This document shows, piece after piece, positions 7,083-16,456 of a stretch of DNA of 19,329 nt; position 1 is the stretch's first letter, and each line of letters begins with the position of its first letter. This DNA is from J051 sp040289295 (lineage in GTDB: Bacteria > Armatimonadota > Fimbriimonadia > Fimbriimonadales > ATM1). The notes beneath the pieces were generated by a model, which ran no database searches, was not told where the DNA came from, and worked only from the letters and a program-made list of their open reading frames with translations. Location: positions 1 to 19,329 of the forward strand of contig PSLA01000033.1 of the NCBI GenBank assembly GCA_040289295.1, in the 5' to 3' direction. A program made the translations under genes and the position numbers.

Positions 7083-7623
7083 ACTCTTCTGAGCCTCGGC
7101 CCGCCCGCGGCGCCGGCGAAGAGACAATGTGTGCCCGAACGAACCGTTCGGCATCCTCAGGGGTAAGGATGCGAACTATTGGTTCCGCCTCCCGCAGAAA
7201 CAGCTCGAAGTCGTCCTGCCGCAGCAGCCCCTCACTCACGAACTCCACAAAGAGCGTTCTCAGCACAGTGCCCTCGGTTGGGTGAAATGGGTAGGCGTCC
7301 ATCCAGAGGCCCGGCCCGCCCTTGGCGTTGTAAGCAACCGCCGCCACGTAGGTGGCTCGGGCGGCCTCCAGCATCTGCTCGATGGACGCCTCGCTCACCC
7401 AGAGGCCGTGCAGGACCTCAAAGCCGTGCGCTCTCATCTCCGCCTCGACATCTTCCGAAGCGCGGTCGTCCGCTATGCAAACCACGTGCACGCTGCACGA
7501 CGGCTCGAAGAAGGAGATGACCGGAACTGACCCGCGCAACTGAACGTAAACCGTCGCTTGGGCGCCTGCGCAGTGCCTCCGCACCGCCGCCGGAAAGGTC
7601 TCGTAGTCCACGAACAGCGTCAC
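7081..7623 (-). CDS. Unknown cytoplasmic protein (~180 aa)
   Basis: I do not recognise this family. The frame is open to 7914, but the part before 7623 has the low-complexity Arg/Pro/Gly composition of a noncoding frame and runs antisense to the start of the convincing plus-strand gene at 7855. The GTG at 7623 begins a protein-like sequence VTLFVDYETFPAAVRRHC. Its alternating strands and helices (VYVQLRGSVPVISFF, VHVVCIADDRASEDVEAEMR, FEVLHGLWVSEASIEQML) suggest an alpha/beta domain. A central AYNAKGGPGLWMDAYPFHPTEGT stretch is rich in turns, and an acidic helical C-terminus follows. No signal peptide or membrane segment is seen. It is divergent from the M28-FtsX gene, with about 230 bp between the starts. 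Confidence 0.6.
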   Translation of the reverse strand: MTLFVDYETFPAAVRRHCAGAQATVYVQLRGSVPVISFFEPSCSVHVVCIADDRASEDVEAEMRAHGFEVLHGLWVSEASIEQMLEAARATYVAAVAYNAKGGPGLWMDAYPFHPTEGTVLRTLFVEFVSEGLLRQDDFELFLREAEPIVRILTPEDAERFVRAHIVSSPAPRAGRGSEE

Positions 7624-7797
7624 GCCCGGCAGTCTATCTGAGCGGCCAGGGAACGCGCCTGATAACGCCGCGCCGAGCGGGGCGACGGGTCGCGAGCGAG
7701 GTACACCCCGCGCCACCCGGCCGAGCGACGCGGAAAGTTCCTGGACGCGGATCCCGTCCGTCGCTCGCCCATGCCACACGAGTTCTTTGAACTGTAT

Positions 7798-7822
7798 CCC
7801 TCCCACACCATCCTGTGGAGGG
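7798..7822. promoter_or_regulatory. Palindrome upstream of the M28-FtsX gene
   Basis: CCCTCCCACA (7798-7807) and TGTGGAGGG (7814-7822) form an inverted repeat with one bulged base and a 6-base loop. It lies 33 bases before the ATG at 7855 in the divergent intergenic region (7624-7854) and could be an operator or a leader hairpin. A CATAAT hexamer follows at 7837-7842, but no convincing -35 box is spaced correctly. I see nothing else in this ~230-bp stretch. Confidence 0.35.
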
Positions 7823-7854
7823 TTTCTGCGGGGCGGCATAATGGGCGAGGCGTC

Positions 7855-10800
7855 ATGCGGGTTGTTCTCCTGTTGCTTCTTGTGTATTCTCTTCCCTGTG
7901 CGGGAGCGGGCCAACAGTACGAACAGATCGCCGCCTCCGTGAGTGAGCGCCGCGTCGCAGAGTGGATCGAGGCGCTGTTCGCGATGCCGAGGGTCGGCAC
8001 GCCCGGGCGCGAGGCTCTCGCGTTCCTACGATCGCCAACGGCGCTCGGCGCAGCAGGCGAAGTAACCGTCGAGCGATACCGCCTCCCTCTGCCCTCTCCG
8101 CAGGTGCGTAGCGAACTGCGAACAGGCGACTTGAGGGTACCGCTCTATCCGCTCTGGCCGAACGGCGTACGAACCTCGTCGTGCCGAGTGCAGGGGCCGC
8201 TTGTGTACGCAGGTAGCGGCTCGCTCGCCGAACTGAGTGGGCACCACGTCGAAGGAGCGGTCGTCGCCCTGCAGTTCAACAGCGGTAGCAACTGGCGAAA
8301 CGCAGCTGCGCTCGGCGCCGCTGCGATCCTGTTCCTCGAGCCCCCGGGCACAACCCGCCGTGAGGCGGACAAGAAGTGGTCAAGCTTGCCCCTCGAGGTG
8401 CCGAGGTTCTATGTCCGCGCGCAGGACGCACCGAAGGTGCTGGAGAGCACGGGCAGGCACGTCGACGTGGCGTGTGACCAACCGTGGGTAGCCGAAGAAG
8501 CGGTGAACCTCCTCGTCGCGATTCCCGGCTCGGATGCGCGGCTGCGGAACGAGTGGGTGGTGTTCGCGGCATACAGCGACACGGTGTCGGTTGTGCCCGG
8601 CATGCCCCATGGAGCGGATCAAACCGCAGGGCTGGCGGCGCTGCTCGAGTTGGTCAGACACTTCAAGGCGAACCCGCCGAAGCGTAGCGTGCTCCTTCTC
8701 GTAACGTCGGGGCACTTCCAAGGGATGGCGGGGATGCGCGCGTTCCTCGAGGCGCGCTTCCGAGACCGCTGGCTGCTTACGGGCGGACGCGCGCCGGTCT
8801 GCTTCTTCACCCTCGACATCAGCGGCGGCTGGGGCGCCATCGTGGCGCACGCCCAAGGGTGGTGGCTACGCTATCGGATGGAAAACATCGAGCGCGAGCG
8901 CCGCATCGCCCGCGCCCTGGGCGACCGCGCCGAGGGAATCGCCAAAGCGTTCGGCAAAGACACACAACGGCTCTTCGTGGACGCGGTGAACAACCCGGAC
9001 GGCCGCGACTGGAGAAACTCCATCCCGGTACCGTTTGCCGCCGAGTGCGAGGTGGTGAATATGGCGGGATTAGACGCCGTCACGTTCCTGACTGCCGAGG
9101 ACGCGAGGCTACTGCAAGACACACCATTCGACACGCCTGAAAGGCTAAACGTGAAGAATATCGTCCAGCAAGCGCGTACACTCGTTTGCCTGGCGCAGCA
9201 CATCGCGAACGACTCGTCCGACACCGGTCTGGGGATTGAACGCTCAATACCTTTCAACGTCCGCCCCCAGATGGACCGAATGTCTCTCATGGGAGGCTTC
9301 TCGACCATCAAGGGAAAGGTGGTCGAGTTCGTTCCGAGTCGCAATTTCTATCCCGACGTTCCTGTGGCGGGCGCGCTCGTCGTCACCACGAGGGACAAAA
9401 AGAGCTTCGCGGGCGTTCGGGGAGCGATGATGACGATGTCGGATGAGCACGGTCGGTACGAGGTGCATGGCGTGCCGCCGATCACGCTGTGGGACGACCA
9501 GGATCGGCACCCGCTCCCCATCTATGCATTCGCGTTCGACGAACGCGGAAGAATCGCAATGGCGACAGACATGGGCGTGCAAGGCGGGCAATTCGAGACC
9601 TATTTCCGTCTGAGCACCGCGGAGCGCAATACGCCGATCGTGGTCTTTCGATGTGCGCCTCTCCAGGTGCTGCGAACGGTTGACCCGCTCACGTTCCGCG
9701 CACTGCCGATCCCGATGGTTTTGGATGCACGTAGCGATGGGGAGCCGCGCCGCTTCGGCATCTTCTTCCCGCCAGAGAACCCTGCTACGATCCGTGGCAT
9801 CGGCGAGGCAGAAGAGGGGTTTACGCTTTTCGTTGACCCTGGTGAGCCGGTGAAGTTGTTAGCTCGTGGATGGGACGGCGCACTGCGGATGGCACTCTTG
9901 CACGCAACCCCCAGTGCGCCAACGGGCGCCGGCATTGCAGTGGATAACGGGGTGGAGACTTCGGTCGTTCCGCTCCCTCACCACAGTTCGCTCTCAAGGA
10001 ACGAGGAAGCTCCACTGTCAACACAGGGAACGCTTCGGCAGGCGACGCTGCTCGCTGCCCAAGATATGGTACGCCTGAACCGATGGCGGCTCGACCTGTT
10101 GGACTCCCATCGGGTCACCAGCCCGACGCTTCGCGACCTTCAAGCGAAGGCTGAGGCCGCGCTCGCTTCTGCACAGGAAGCGTACGGGAGGCAGGACTAT
10201 GTTACGGGTGAGCGGGAAGCGCGTGCGGCGTGGGGCTACGCGCTGCGGCTGCATCCGATTCTGCTGGCGACTGCGCGGGACGCGGTGTACGGCCTTTTGG
10301 TGTACCTGGCGCTGTTGGTGCCATTTAGTTACTTGCTCGAGCGGCTGCTGTTTGGCACGCGCACGTTGGCTATGCAGATCGTAGCCGGCGCATCGATCTT
10401 CGGGACGGTCTTCCTGCTGCTTCGCTTTCTTCATCCGGCGTTCGAGATAACGCAGAGCACGCTGGTTATCTTCGTCGCATTCGTGATGGGGATGTTGAGC
10501 GTCATTGTTATCACGTTCCTGCTCTCAAAGTTCGAAACGTCGCTGCAACACGTGATGGAGCGTGGTCGAGAGGGAGTTGAAGGCCTCAGTGGGGTCCGCA
10601 AGCCCTCACCCCCGGCCCCTCTCCCGATGGGAGAGGGGAGGGAGAGGAGCCCTGCCCTCTCCCGGAGGGAGAGGGTTGGGAGCACAAGAGACCGACACCA
10701 GCGCGTCAGCCTCTTTATCACCGCTGTGGGCGTAGGAATCGGCTCGATGCGCCGGCGTCCGCTGCGCACTCTGCTCACATGCATTACCCTACTCACGGTC

Positions 10801-12383
10801 ATGGTCATCGTCTTGACCTTTACGTCCATCGTTCCATCGTTGCGCTTCAACGCGCTGCCGAGCGACGGCGCGCCCCGCTACGCGGGCATCCTCTTCCGCA
10901 CGCCTCAGTACGACCCGCTAGAGGAACATTCCGTGAGGGAGATCGAAGTCGAGTTCCCCAAGGCGACCATCGTCCGCCGCGTGTGGTTTCACGGCGCACA
11001 GCCAGGCGCACCAGCGGCGATACCGATCGAGTCGGAAAAGGGAAGCGCCAGCTTGAAGGCACTGCTCGGCTTGGATGCCGCCGAGCGGCAGGTGATGCGC
11101 ATCCAACACGAGGCTCTGCTCACCGGCCGCTGGTTTGAACCTGGCGAGCGGGACGTCGCTCTCCTACCCGCATCGCTCGCCCGGAAACTCGGGGCAAAGG
11201 TGGGAGACACCGTGAGCGTTGCAGGAGCAACGCTGTCGGTGATCGGAGTGCTCGACGACTTCGCGCTCCAGACGGCGCGAGACCTCGATGGCGAGCCACT
11301 CCTACCGGCGGACTTTGCGCAGAGCAGCCTGCTCAGCAAGCGAGGAGAGGCAGGCGTTAGAGAGTTTCGGCGCTTCGTACGACTGGACGCTGGACTCACC
11401 GCCATTCTGCCCGCCGAAACGCTGCTGGCGATCGGCGGGCGGGTTCGATCTGTCGCCGTCGCCTTTGATTCGTTTGTAGCCGTTGACAGTAGCCTGGAGG
11501 GGTTGCTGCCGCGGACAGACTTGAACCTGTACGCTTCGATTCAGACGCGCAACGCACCGGAAATCCGGCGGTTCAGTGCCATGGCGGGCACCTCGGCGAG
11601 AGGCGTGGAGTTGATTCTCATCCCGGTGCTGATCGCAATCGCGACCATCCTTAACACAATGGTGGCGGGCGTTCTCGAAAGGCGCAAAGAGATCGCCATC
11701 CTCAGCGCGATCGGGTTGTCTCCGCGCCAGGTGGCGAGTTTGTTCCTATTCGAGTCGCTCGTCTATGCGATTCTCGCAGCGGTTGCGGGCTATGTTTGCG
11801 CGCAGCTGCTGGTGGCAACGCTAGACGCCACTGGTCTTTTGAGCGACGTGCGGGTGAACTACAGCAGTCTCTCCGCTCTGTTCGCGACGGGCGTTGTGAG
11901 CCTCGTGGTTTTGCTGAGCGCGCTCTACCCCGCGAAGGTTGCGAAGCGGATCGCGTCTGCGGGCAAGGGCGCCGAGTGGCGGCTCGCCGCAGGCGAAGGG
12001 AACCTCATCGTGAACCAGCTACCGTTCACTGTGACCGACACGCAAGCAGCCGAACTCTCCAGCCACTACGGCGAGTGGCTCTCCGGCTATCAAGACTACG
12101 GCATTGGCGACCNNNNNNNNNNNNNNNNNNNNNNNNGGTTGAAGAGGTGGAGACAGCGGCGAGCCACGAACCACGCCTCGAGAGCGTGCTGTGGCTGGCA
12201 CCCTACGACCTGGGCGTTCGACAGCGTATCCAGTTCCTGTTCCCAAAGACGGAAACCGAAGGGATCCGTTCGGTGGTCATCGAAATCGAGCGCCTGAGCG
12301 GCGACCCATCGCATTGGGTGATGGCAAACCGCCGGTTCCTTGAAGCGATTCGGAAGCAGTTCCTCCTGTGGAGGCTCCTGTAG
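7855..12383 (+). CDS. Fusion of a degenerate M28 peptidase-like ectodomain with an FtsX/MacB-type permease (interrupted by N gap)
   Basis: A protein of ~1500 aa begins with a signal peptide (MRVVLLLLLVYSLPCAGA). Residues ~105-190 resemble a protease-associated domain, and ~210-440 resemble an M28 aminopeptidase: VNLLVAIPGSD, PGMPHGADQTAGLAALLELV. The zinc ligands are mostly lost: the usual AHYD is AAYSD and the Glu-Glu pair is absent. Residues ~490-650 look like beta-rich domains. Membrane helices at ~800-897, an insert of two hairpin repeats at 917-941, another helix at ~965-985, a periplasmic MacB-like domain, then three helices at ~1250-1365 with the FtsX signature LNTMVAGVLERRKEIAILSAIGLSPRQ. 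The ATG at 7855 fits the signal peptide (GCGAGG five bases upstream). The frame changes across the N gap: the true end is VEEVETAAS...FLLWRLL with stop at 12381. No ABC ATPase partner is in the window. Confidence 0.8.
10603..10680. repeat. Family B repeat, tandem double hairpin B2 inside a CDS
   Basis: There are two hairpins. The first is CCCCTCTCCC (10616-10625)/GGGAGAGGGG (10629-10638) with loop GAT. The second is CCCTCTCCC (10655-10663)/GGGAGAGGG (10667-10675) with loop GGA. A leading CCCTCACCCCC is shared with B1 and B3. The element is translated in frame as PSPPAPLPMGEGRERS and ALSRRERVG, a Pro/Arg-rich cytoplasmic stretch between two membrane segments of the permease. Confidence 0.9.
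12113..12136. other. Assembly gap (24 N) that shifts the reading frame
   Basis: The M28-FtsX frame before the gap continues in a different frame afterwards, where the sequence reads as a credible conserved C-terminus. The real gap length must be congruent to 1 modulo 3 (for example 22 or 25), so 24 is an estimated size. The interruption is an assembly artefact, not a biological frameshift. Confidence 0.9.
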
Positions 12384-13416
12384 AGGCAGGTTACGAATCC
12401 GCCCGTACGGAACCGCACGCTCGCCCAGCCTCGGAAACGCTTACTCTAACCCCCTCAACGGCAGGGGTCGCGAAGGGAGAGGAGGCGTTTCATCACCGTA
12501 TTGATTGCTCCCTCCGACGAGACACCACCGAAGGCGTCGTGCAGGATCCGATAAAGGTCGAACAGCTCATCGTAAATCGCGGCTTCTCTTTCGTCCGGTT
12601 CGTAGAGCTCACCTTTAACTCCTGTTAGCGTATCAAGGGCGGCTTCGAAGGATTCGAACGCCCGCCCTGCGACACCGCCACAGATCGCCGCGCCGAGCGC
12701 GCAGGTCTGTGCGGAGCGACTGACGAGCATCGTTCGCCTCGTGGCGCTCGCGCAGATACGGAGCACGAGCGGGGTCTTCTCGGCAATGCCGCCGCAGTTG
12801 ATCACTGATTGCGTTCTCACGCCGCCCGCTTCCATCCGTTCCCAGATCGTGCGCCCCAAAGGCTGTCGCCTCGATCAGCGCGCCGTACACCTCGTGCGGC
12901 TGCGTCGCGAGGGTCTGACCGACAAGCAGCCCGGTGAGCCTCGGGTCTTGCAGGATGCTTCGGTTGCCGTTATTCCAATCCAGCGCGAGTAGGCCGGATT
13001 GCCCTGGCCTGAGCCTTGCCGCTCGCTCGGTGAGTTGCTCGTGCTCCGCGCCGCTCAAACGCGTCCACCAGGCATAGAGATCGCCGACCGCCGCCTGCCC
13101 TGCCTCGAGGCCAACGGAGCCGGAGAGGATCGAATCTCTAACAACGCCGCTGATGCCAGGGATCACTGGCAGCCCATCTCCCGGGGGTGCGACAGCCATG
13201 TCACAAGCACTCGTGCCCAAGATGCGCACGAGTGTGCCGGGCTTGACACCGCTCCCGACGGCACCGACGTGGGCATCGATGCCGCCGACGGACACTGGCG
13301 TGTCTTGTCGTAGCCCCGTCGCTGTTGCCCACTCTCGTGTCAGGCCGCCCGCCTCGATGCCGAACGGATGCGCCCTTGCGGGCAGCGACCGCCTTAGCCG
13401 AACTAGACGCGGTCAC

Positions 13417-13448
13417 GGGCAGAGAGTACATCCGATAGACGTCTGCCC
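13417..13448. other. Short inverted repeat inside the araB remnant
   Basis: GGGCAGA (13417-13423) pairs with TCTGCCC (13442-13448) around an 18-base loop; its right part lies in direct-repeat copy C1. It may be a remnant of the element that interrupted araB. Confidence 0.4.
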
Positions 13449-13525
13449 GCTTCCCCTAACTGCACGCAATCGACCCGCGTCTGGTTCGAAGTATATCCGA
13501 TAGACGTCCGCCCGCTTTCCCCAAC
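13425..13525. repeat. Pair of 36-bp direct repeats (C1 13425-13460, C2 13490-13525)
   Basis: The two copies share AGTA-ATCCGATAGACGTC-GCCCGCTT, differ at four positions, and are separated by 29 bases (period 65). They occupy the position of the deleted kinase lobe in the araB remnant, so a repeat-associated deletion or insertion is likely. With two imperfect copies and no cas genes this is not a CRISPR array. Confidence 0.8.
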
Positions 13526-13790
13526 ATCGAAGGCTCTGTCTTGCTCCGAGGCTTGGATGACAGCCTCGTTTAGGCTATGCAGCAGGGCGTCGCGCAGGTC
13601 GTTCGGCGACTGCCGGGCGAGGTCCGGCTCGTGCTCGGAGAGGAGCACTCCATCCAAGCCTGAGGCATATGGCGCCACGGCTTCCGCCACGAGTTCGCCG
13701 TCCTCCAAGCGGACGATCAGTGCCCGCGCCGAGTTGGTCCCAAAGTCCAGTCCGACGCTGTACCGGGGCATGGCTGGGTTGTACCTTGCG

Positions 13791-15086
13791 TCAGTGGGGT
13801 CGGCGAGCCCTCACCCGACGGGAGAGGGGAGGGACGCCGAGGAGTCTATCGTAGAACTCGACCAGAACCACCTTGCTGTGGTCCCACGCCAAACCGTCCC
13901 GGACGCGGGCTCTACCGACCTCGCCCATCGCGCTGCGTCGCTCTGGATCGTTCAGGAGCTGGATTATCGCCTCGCCCATCGCTCTCGGATCGTCGTTCGC
14001 AACGTACACCGCAGCGTCGCCGGCGCTAACACGGCTCTCCTTCAGGTCGAAACTCACAACCGGCAAGCCCATCGCCATGTACTCGACGACCTTGTTCATC
14101 GTGCTTAGGTCGTTGAGCGGTGTCTTCGGGTCTGGCGCGATGCCGAGGTCCGCCGTGCAGAGGTAGCGCTTCAATTCGTCGTCGGGAATTCGGCCGGTGA
14201 ATCGCACGAACTCGTTCATGCCCAAGTCATGTGAGAGCGAAACGAGGTCGTCGAAGGAGTCTCCAGCTCCAATGAAGGCAAACGTAGCATCATGAAAACC
14301 GCTTTGCACAACGTGGTGGGCGGCACGCAGCGCGTAGTCAACGCCATCCTGCGGGCCCATCACGCCGAGGTATACGCACAGGAACCTCCTGCCCATCTTG
14401 AGCGCCGGGTCAGCCGGCACAGGTTGAAAACGACTAAGCAGCGGGCCACTTCGCACGACGGCAACCTGCTCCGGTCGCTTTCCGCCGCGCTCGATGGCAA
14501 CCTGGCGATAAGACTCGTTGGTGCTGATAACGGCGTCGGCGGTTTCGAATTGCTTTCTCTCCAACCAAAGGAGCGCTCGATACAGCAAGTCGCGTTTGTT
14601 GTATTTCGACAGATACAACTCGGGGCAAAGATCGTGGTGGTCGAAAACGAACTTAACCCCTTTCGGTTTGTAGAGCCGTGCGATGTGCCAAAACGTGTCG
14701 GGCGGGTTGCACGTGTGGATGACGTCAAACCTGTCTTCCTTCCACACGCGCTGGACGAGCCGTCGCGTTTGGCGGTAGCAGTACCAGAACTCTTGGAAGA
14801 ACGCAAGCTTCGACTTGGTCTCCTTAGGCATCGGATAGCGATACATGTGGATGCCTTCGTGCGCCCGATCCGGAGTGTCGGCTTCGTTCGGTGGGCATGG
14901 TGAAATGACGCTGACCTTGTACCCGGCTTCGGTGAGCGCAAGCGACTCCATCCACACGCGGCGGTCGAATGGAACGGGCAGATTCTCGACAAGGATCAGA
15001 ATGTGTGCGTGCCGTAGGCCTGGCGTCCTCGCGTGCCCAGAAGCGTCCCAACTTAGGGAGGGCGAGCGTCCTCGCGAGCCTCTCAC
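13791..15086 (-). CDS. Family 4 glycosyltransferase
   Basis: This GT-B fold glycosyltransferase of ~431 aa presumably adds a sugar from a nucleotide donor to a surface polysaccharide or lipid-linked intermediate. The N-terminal domain starts HILILVENLPVPFDRRVWMESLAL, typical of GT4 enzymes, with VIHTCNPPDTFWHIARL and FDHHDLCPELY. The C-terminal domain has VYLGVMGPQDGVDYALRAA, RFTGRIPDDELKRYL, and the donor-binding MNKVVEYMAMGLPVVSFDLKE. No membrane helix is seen. Both ends are unusual: the only plausible starts (GTG at 15086 or 15116) place family A half repeat A3 in or before the first codons, and the last ~14 residues come from family B repeat B3. The GTG at 15086 begins two bases after the dehydrogenase stop; the start remains uncertain. 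It probably forms one unit with the dehydrogenase. Confidence 0.87.
   Translation of the reverse strand: MRGSRGRSPSLSWDASGHARTPGLRHAHILILVENLPVPFDRRVWMESLALTEAGYKVSVISPCPPNEADTPDRAHEGIHMYRYPMPKETKSKLAFFQEFWYCYRQTRRLVQRVWKEDRFDVIHTCNPPDTFWHIARLYKPKGVKFVFDHHDLCPELYLSKYNKRDLLYRALLWLERKQFETADAVISTNESYRQVAIERGGKRPEQVAVVRSGPLLSRFQPVPADPALKMGRRFLCVYLGVMGPQDGVDYALRAAHHVVQSGFHDATFAFIGAGDSFDDLVSLSHDLGMNEFVRFTGRIPDDELKRYLCTADLGIAPDPKTPLNDLSTMNKVVEYMAMGLPVVSFDLKESRVSAGDAAVYVANDDPRAMGEAIIQLLNDPERRSAMGEVGRARVRDGLAWDHSKVVLVEFYDRLLGVPPLSRRVRARRPH
13808..13834. repeat. Family B repeat, truncated copy B3
   Basis: CCCTCACCCGACGGGAGAGG followed by GGAGGG matches the ends of B2 but lacks the internal CCCGGCCCCTCTC arm, so the stem is mostly lost. 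It is translated as part of the glycosyltransferase C-terminus. Confidence 0.7.
15055..15082. repeat. Family A half repeat A3
   Basis: AGGGAGGGCGAGCGTCCTCG followed by CGAGCCTC matches one arm of the 83-bp repeats at 3826 and 17544; the partner arm is absent. It fills the junction between the dehydrogenase stop and the first conserved residues of the glycosyltransferase. Confidence 0.75.
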
Positions 15087-15087
15087 G

Positions 15088-16398
15088 TTACCAATACAAC
15101 CCCTCGTACTGCGCACGGCACTCGCTCGGCGAGATTACACGAACGAGGTCTAAGAGAGTCTGGTGTTCTCGGGCTTTCGTGGCAAGCGACCGCATCTGTG
15201 GTGTGTTGTGACCAAACACAAGCACGTCGCCGTGTGAGAGCGCTTCTTCGTCGGAGCAAAGTGCACTCTTAAGGTGTGGCAAATCACGGTCAATCACTTC
15301 TCGGTTGGATCCGTGAAGCGATGCGTAGTGCACGTTCGGATCAAAGATGCGAAGGTCGTATCCCTTCCCGATTAGAATCTCCGTGAGCGCTACGAGCGGG
15401 CTTTCTCGCAAGTCATCCGTTCCTTCTTTGAACGCGACACCCATCATGCTCACCTTGCGCGACCCGAACGACATGACGCGCTCAGCAACGCGTTCGATTT
15501 GACGCCGGTTGCTGTCCATGGCGGCCTCGAACATCGGCAGCGATGCGTCCTTCGCCTTCATGGCTTGTATACATGCGCGCAGGTCCTTGGGAAGGCATGC
15601 CCCGCCGAACGCAAATCCCGGCTTCATATACTTCGTCGAGATGTTCAGCTTCGTGTCCTTGCACAGAATCTCCATCACTTCGTACGCGTCAACGCCGTGC
15701 TGCTTGCAGAAGATGCCCATCTCGTTCGCGAAAGTTATCTTCAGCGCGTGCAGAACATTGCAGCCGTACTTGATCGCCTCGGCGGTAGAAACTCGACAGC
15801 GGATGAACTCGCCTTTCACCGACCCGTACATAGAGCGCACGCGGTCGAACTCCTCAACAGAATCAGTGCCGATAATGGTAAATGGAGGGTCGTAGTAGTC
15901 GGAGATAGACACCCCCTCCCGCAGGAACTCGGGGTTCATGCTGATACCGAACGACTCTCCTGCCCGCCCGCCACTCTCGCGCTCCAGGATCGGAGTAACC
16001 ACGCCCTCAGTAGTGCCCGGCAGTACCGTAGAGCGCACCACAACCGAGTGGTAACTTCCCTTCCCCCGTATCGCCTCTCCTATTTCCTGCGAAACCTTTT
16101 CAACGAAGTCGAGCCGAAGGGCCCCGTTGGGCGAGGAGGGCGTTCCAACGCAGATGAGAGAGATGTCCGTCATGGCAACCGCCGTGCGGTAGTCGGTCGT
16201 TACGGACAGGCGCCCGGACGAAACGCCTGCCTCGATTAGTTCCTCCAGCCCCTCTTCGACGATGGGGCTCTTTCCGGCCATGATCAGGTCGAGCTTGGCT
16301 CGCTGAGGGTCTACGCCAATGACGTCGTGTCCTTCCTTTGCAAGACAGGCGCCGGTCGTTGCGCCAACGTAGCCGAAACCGAAGATTGAGATTCTCAT
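15088..16398 (-). CDS. Nucleotide-sugar dehydrogenase, GDP-mannose 6-dehydrogenase (AlgD)-like
   Basis: This NAD-dependent enzyme oxidises a nucleotide-activated hexose (GDP-mannose or UDP-glucose) twice to the uronic acid. The 436-aa length and organisation match AlgD: Rossmann loop GFGYVG (residues 7-12), KSPIVEEGLEELI, VGTPSSPNG, VVVRSTVLPGTTEGVV, MNPEFLREG, K210 in AEAIKYGCNVLHALK, the catalytic nucleophile C268 in GFAFGGACLPKD, and the C-terminal KEGTDDLRESPLV. Conserved stretches such as SPIVE-GLE and IGKGY-LRIFD, and the ending AQ-EG--W, recall AlgD more than Ugd, but substrate cannot be fixed from sequence. It lies directly upstream of the glycosyltransferase, suggesting a uronic-acid-containing surface polysaccharide. 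Start ATG at 16398. Confidence 0.92.
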   Translation of the reverse strand: MRISIFGFGYVGATTGACLAKEGHDVIGVDPQRAKLDLIMAGKSPIVEEGLEELIEAGVSSGRLSVTTDYRTAVAMTDISLICVGTPSSPNGALRLDFVEKVSQEIGEAIRGKGSYHSVVVRSTVLPGTTEGVVTPILERESGGRAGESFGISMNPEFLREGVSISDYYDPPFTIIGTDSVEEFDRVRSMYGSVKGEFIRCRVSTAEAIKYGCNVLHALKITFANEMGIFCKQHGVDAYEVMEILCKDTKLNISTKYMKPGFAFGGACLPKDLRACIQAMKAKDASLPMFEAAMDSNRRQIERVAERVMSFGSRKVSMMGVAFKEGTDDLRESPLVALTEILIGKGYDLRIFDPNVHYASLHGSNREVIDRDLPHLKSALCSDEEALSHGDVLVFGHNTPQMRSLATKAREHQTLLDLVRVISPSECRAQYEGLYW

Positions 16399-16456
16399 CC
16401 GCCGAGCCGAGCGGGAAGTATACCCGCGAATGCTTTTCTCTTAGCTTCGGCTGGCG

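Larger units (their letters stand above)
12455..13771 (-). pseudogene. araB: Decayed L-ribulokinase (AraB-like, FGGY family)
   Basis: The pieces together resemble a ribulokinase, which phosphorylates L-ribulose in arabinose catabolism. The N-terminus (13771 to about 13540) has YSVGLDFGTNSARALIVRLEDG and a normal ~75 residues. The middle (about 13400 to 12860) has PVSVGGIDAHVGAVGSG, LVRILGTSACDM and GLEAGQAAVGDLYAWW. The C-terminal part, in another frame (12859 to 12455), has RTIWERMEAGG, SVINCGGIAEKTPLVL and CALGAAI. Roughly 170-200 residues of the first kinase lobe are missing between the first two pieces, where two 36-bp direct repeats and a stop (TAG at 13403) occur. A further frameshift lies at a GGGGCGC run near 12856-12865. 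The frameshift alone could be a sequencing error; the internal deletion could not easily be. Intact ancestors are ~560 aa. Confidence 0.82.

Noticed and set aside
7624..7914. N-terminal extension of the 180-aa unknown protein
   Set aside because: It is Arg/Gly/Pro-rich, lacks protein-like patterning and is antisense to the signal peptide of the convincing plus-strand gene.
12856..12865. Programmed frameshift in araB
   Set aside because: The run is only GGGGCGC with no slippery heptamer, and the gene is already broken by an internal deletion; decay or sequencing error is simpler.
13425..13525. Two 36-bp repeats with a 29-bp spacer, CRISPR-like dimensions
   Set aside because: There are only two copies, they differ at four positions, they lie inside a kinase remnant, and no cas gene is nearby.
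15499..16239. 246-aa plus-strand open frame opposite the nucleotide-sugar dehydrogenase
   Set aside because: It is a shadow of the dehydrogenase, which shows every catalytic motif on the minus strand.
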